NCBI RefSeq assembly: GCF_040882025.1
Contig: NZ_JBBECC010000059.1
Span: 1 to 5,795 of the forward strand
Direction of reading: 5' to 3'
DNA from: Parvibaculum sp040882025
GTDB lineage: Bacteria; Pseudomonadota; Alphaproteobacteria; Parvibaculales; Parvibaculaceae
Length of the DNA: 5,795 bases
In this document: positions 5,320 through 5,795 of the stretch, piece by piece
Layout: each line of letters begins with the position of its first letter
How positions within the stretch are numbered: position 1 is the stretch's first letter
Notes under the pieces: generated by a model
The model's database searches: none
Told to the model about the DNA's origin: nothing
The model's input: only the letters and a program-made list of their open reading frames with translations
Position numbers and translations under genes: made by a program

Positions 5320-5795
5320 TCAACGATTGGCCCTGCGCGGCTCCCGGCCCGCCGAAAGCGCGCCATGACGCTCGGCGACCCATTTCAACTTGTCGCGCTG
5401 CACCTGCTCGACGGGAAGAATGTCCTGCCACTTGCTGTTGATGGTCAGATCGACACCGCCAATGTCGCGGCAGAGCCGGCGAAGACCATCGGGCTCAAGG
5501 CTGGCTGCGTGGTCGGTGCCTTTCCACGTCCGGTCGAGCGTGAAATGGCGCTCGACATGGGTGAACCGTCCGTGGCCGGCCAATTCGTGCATCCGGCCGA
5601 CGGTCAGCGCCGCTATATCGGTCGAGATGCCGAGGTGGTGGCCCGAGAAGCCGACACCCCTGACCTCGGGTCCGAACTCTTCCATCAGCCGGCCGATCTC
5701 CAAAAGGCAGACATCCTCGGCCGCAACCGGATAGCCCGACGTGCAGGCATAGATCACCAGATCCTTCGCGCGTTCGCGTTCCCGGTAAAAGGAAA
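5320..5795 (-). CDS. neuB: Nonulosonate synthase of the NeuB/SpsE family, C-terminal part, no SAF domain (partial at window edge)
   Basis: The frame is open to the right edge, so the N-terminal part is missing and 157 residues are visible. The family condenses phosphoenolpyruvate with an N-acyl hexosamine or hexose (or its 6-phosphate) to give a sialic-acid-like sugar. Visible marks are CTSGYPV (the usual CTSxYP motif), GFSGHHLGI (FSDHTLGI in typical members) and VERHFTLDRTWKGTDHAASLEP. The histidines of SGHH (codon 5638-5640) and ERHF (codon 5545-5547) match the two metal-binding histidines of NeuB. The protein ends about 55 residues after SLEP, with LPVEQVQRDKLKW and a short arginine-rich tail. 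The antifreeze-like SAF domain that normally follows is absent, and the next gene starts 62 bases downstream, so no frameshifted SAF domain can be hidden there. It is first in the visible minus-strand order and feeds the cytidylyltransferase fusion. Which nonulosonate it makes cannot be read from this fragment. Confidence 0.9.
   Translation of the reverse strand, partial: SFYRERERAKDLVIYACTSGYPVAAEDVCLLEIGRLMEEFGPEVRGVGFSGHHLGISTDIAALTVGRMHELAGHGRFTHVERHFTLDRTWKGTDHAASLEPDGLRRLCRDIGGVDLTINSKWQDILPVEQVQRDKLKWVAERHGALSAGREPRRANR

Noticed and set aside
4628..5368. Plus-strand open frame (246 aa) opposite the cytidylyltransferase fusion
   Set aside because: It is antisense to a well-supported two-domain enzyme and shows no recognisable domain.

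Overview
The window looks like chromosomal DNA of a high-GC alphaproteobacterium, most likely from the Hyphomicrobiales (Rhizobium/Mesorhizobium-like). I infer this from the strong G/C bias at third codon positions, the style of the gene products (a BON-MscS channel and a rhizobial-type UDP-xylose synthase next to a GalE-like epimerase) and a phosphate-box-like repeat. No sequence search was possible, so the taxonomic call is an inference.

Layout. Two plus-strand genes occupy the left third. The first is a 467-residue exported MscS-type mechanosensitive channel with a periplasmic BON domain (76-1479), followed by a strong intrinsic terminator (1576-1603). The second is a 48-residue single-pass membrane protein of unknown function (1694-1840). 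A convergent gap of about 200 bp follows (1841-2038). It holds a hairpin and, unexpectedly, three perfectly phased 11-bp direct repeats that look like a triple PhoB box (1924-1956).

The right two thirds is a minus-strand sugar-nucleotide cluster, read from right to left. It starts with the 3' part of a NeuB/SpsE-type nonulosonate synthase that runs off the window edge (5320-5795). Next is a fused CMP-nonulosonate cytidylyltransferase and HAD phosphatase (4064-5257). Then come a UDP-glucuronate decarboxylase / UDP-xylose synthase (3022-3963) and a GalE-type UDP-sugar 4-epimerase (2039-3025). The last two genes overlap by four bases (ATGA).

How the genes fit together. The first two cluster genes would make and activate a sialic-acid-like nine-carbon sugar. 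The fused phosphatase, with intact catalytic residues, suggests a route through a 9-phosphate intermediate. The last two genes would make UDP-xylose from UDP-glucuronate and then epimerise it at C4, to UDP-L-arabinose if the enzyme behaves like the rhizobial UDP-xylose 4-epimerase. Together they suggest precursor supply for a capsule, K-antigen or O-antigen containing a nonulosonate plus a pentose. No glycosyltransferase or export gene lies inside the window. I see no tRNA, rRNA, CRISPR array or insertion sequence here.
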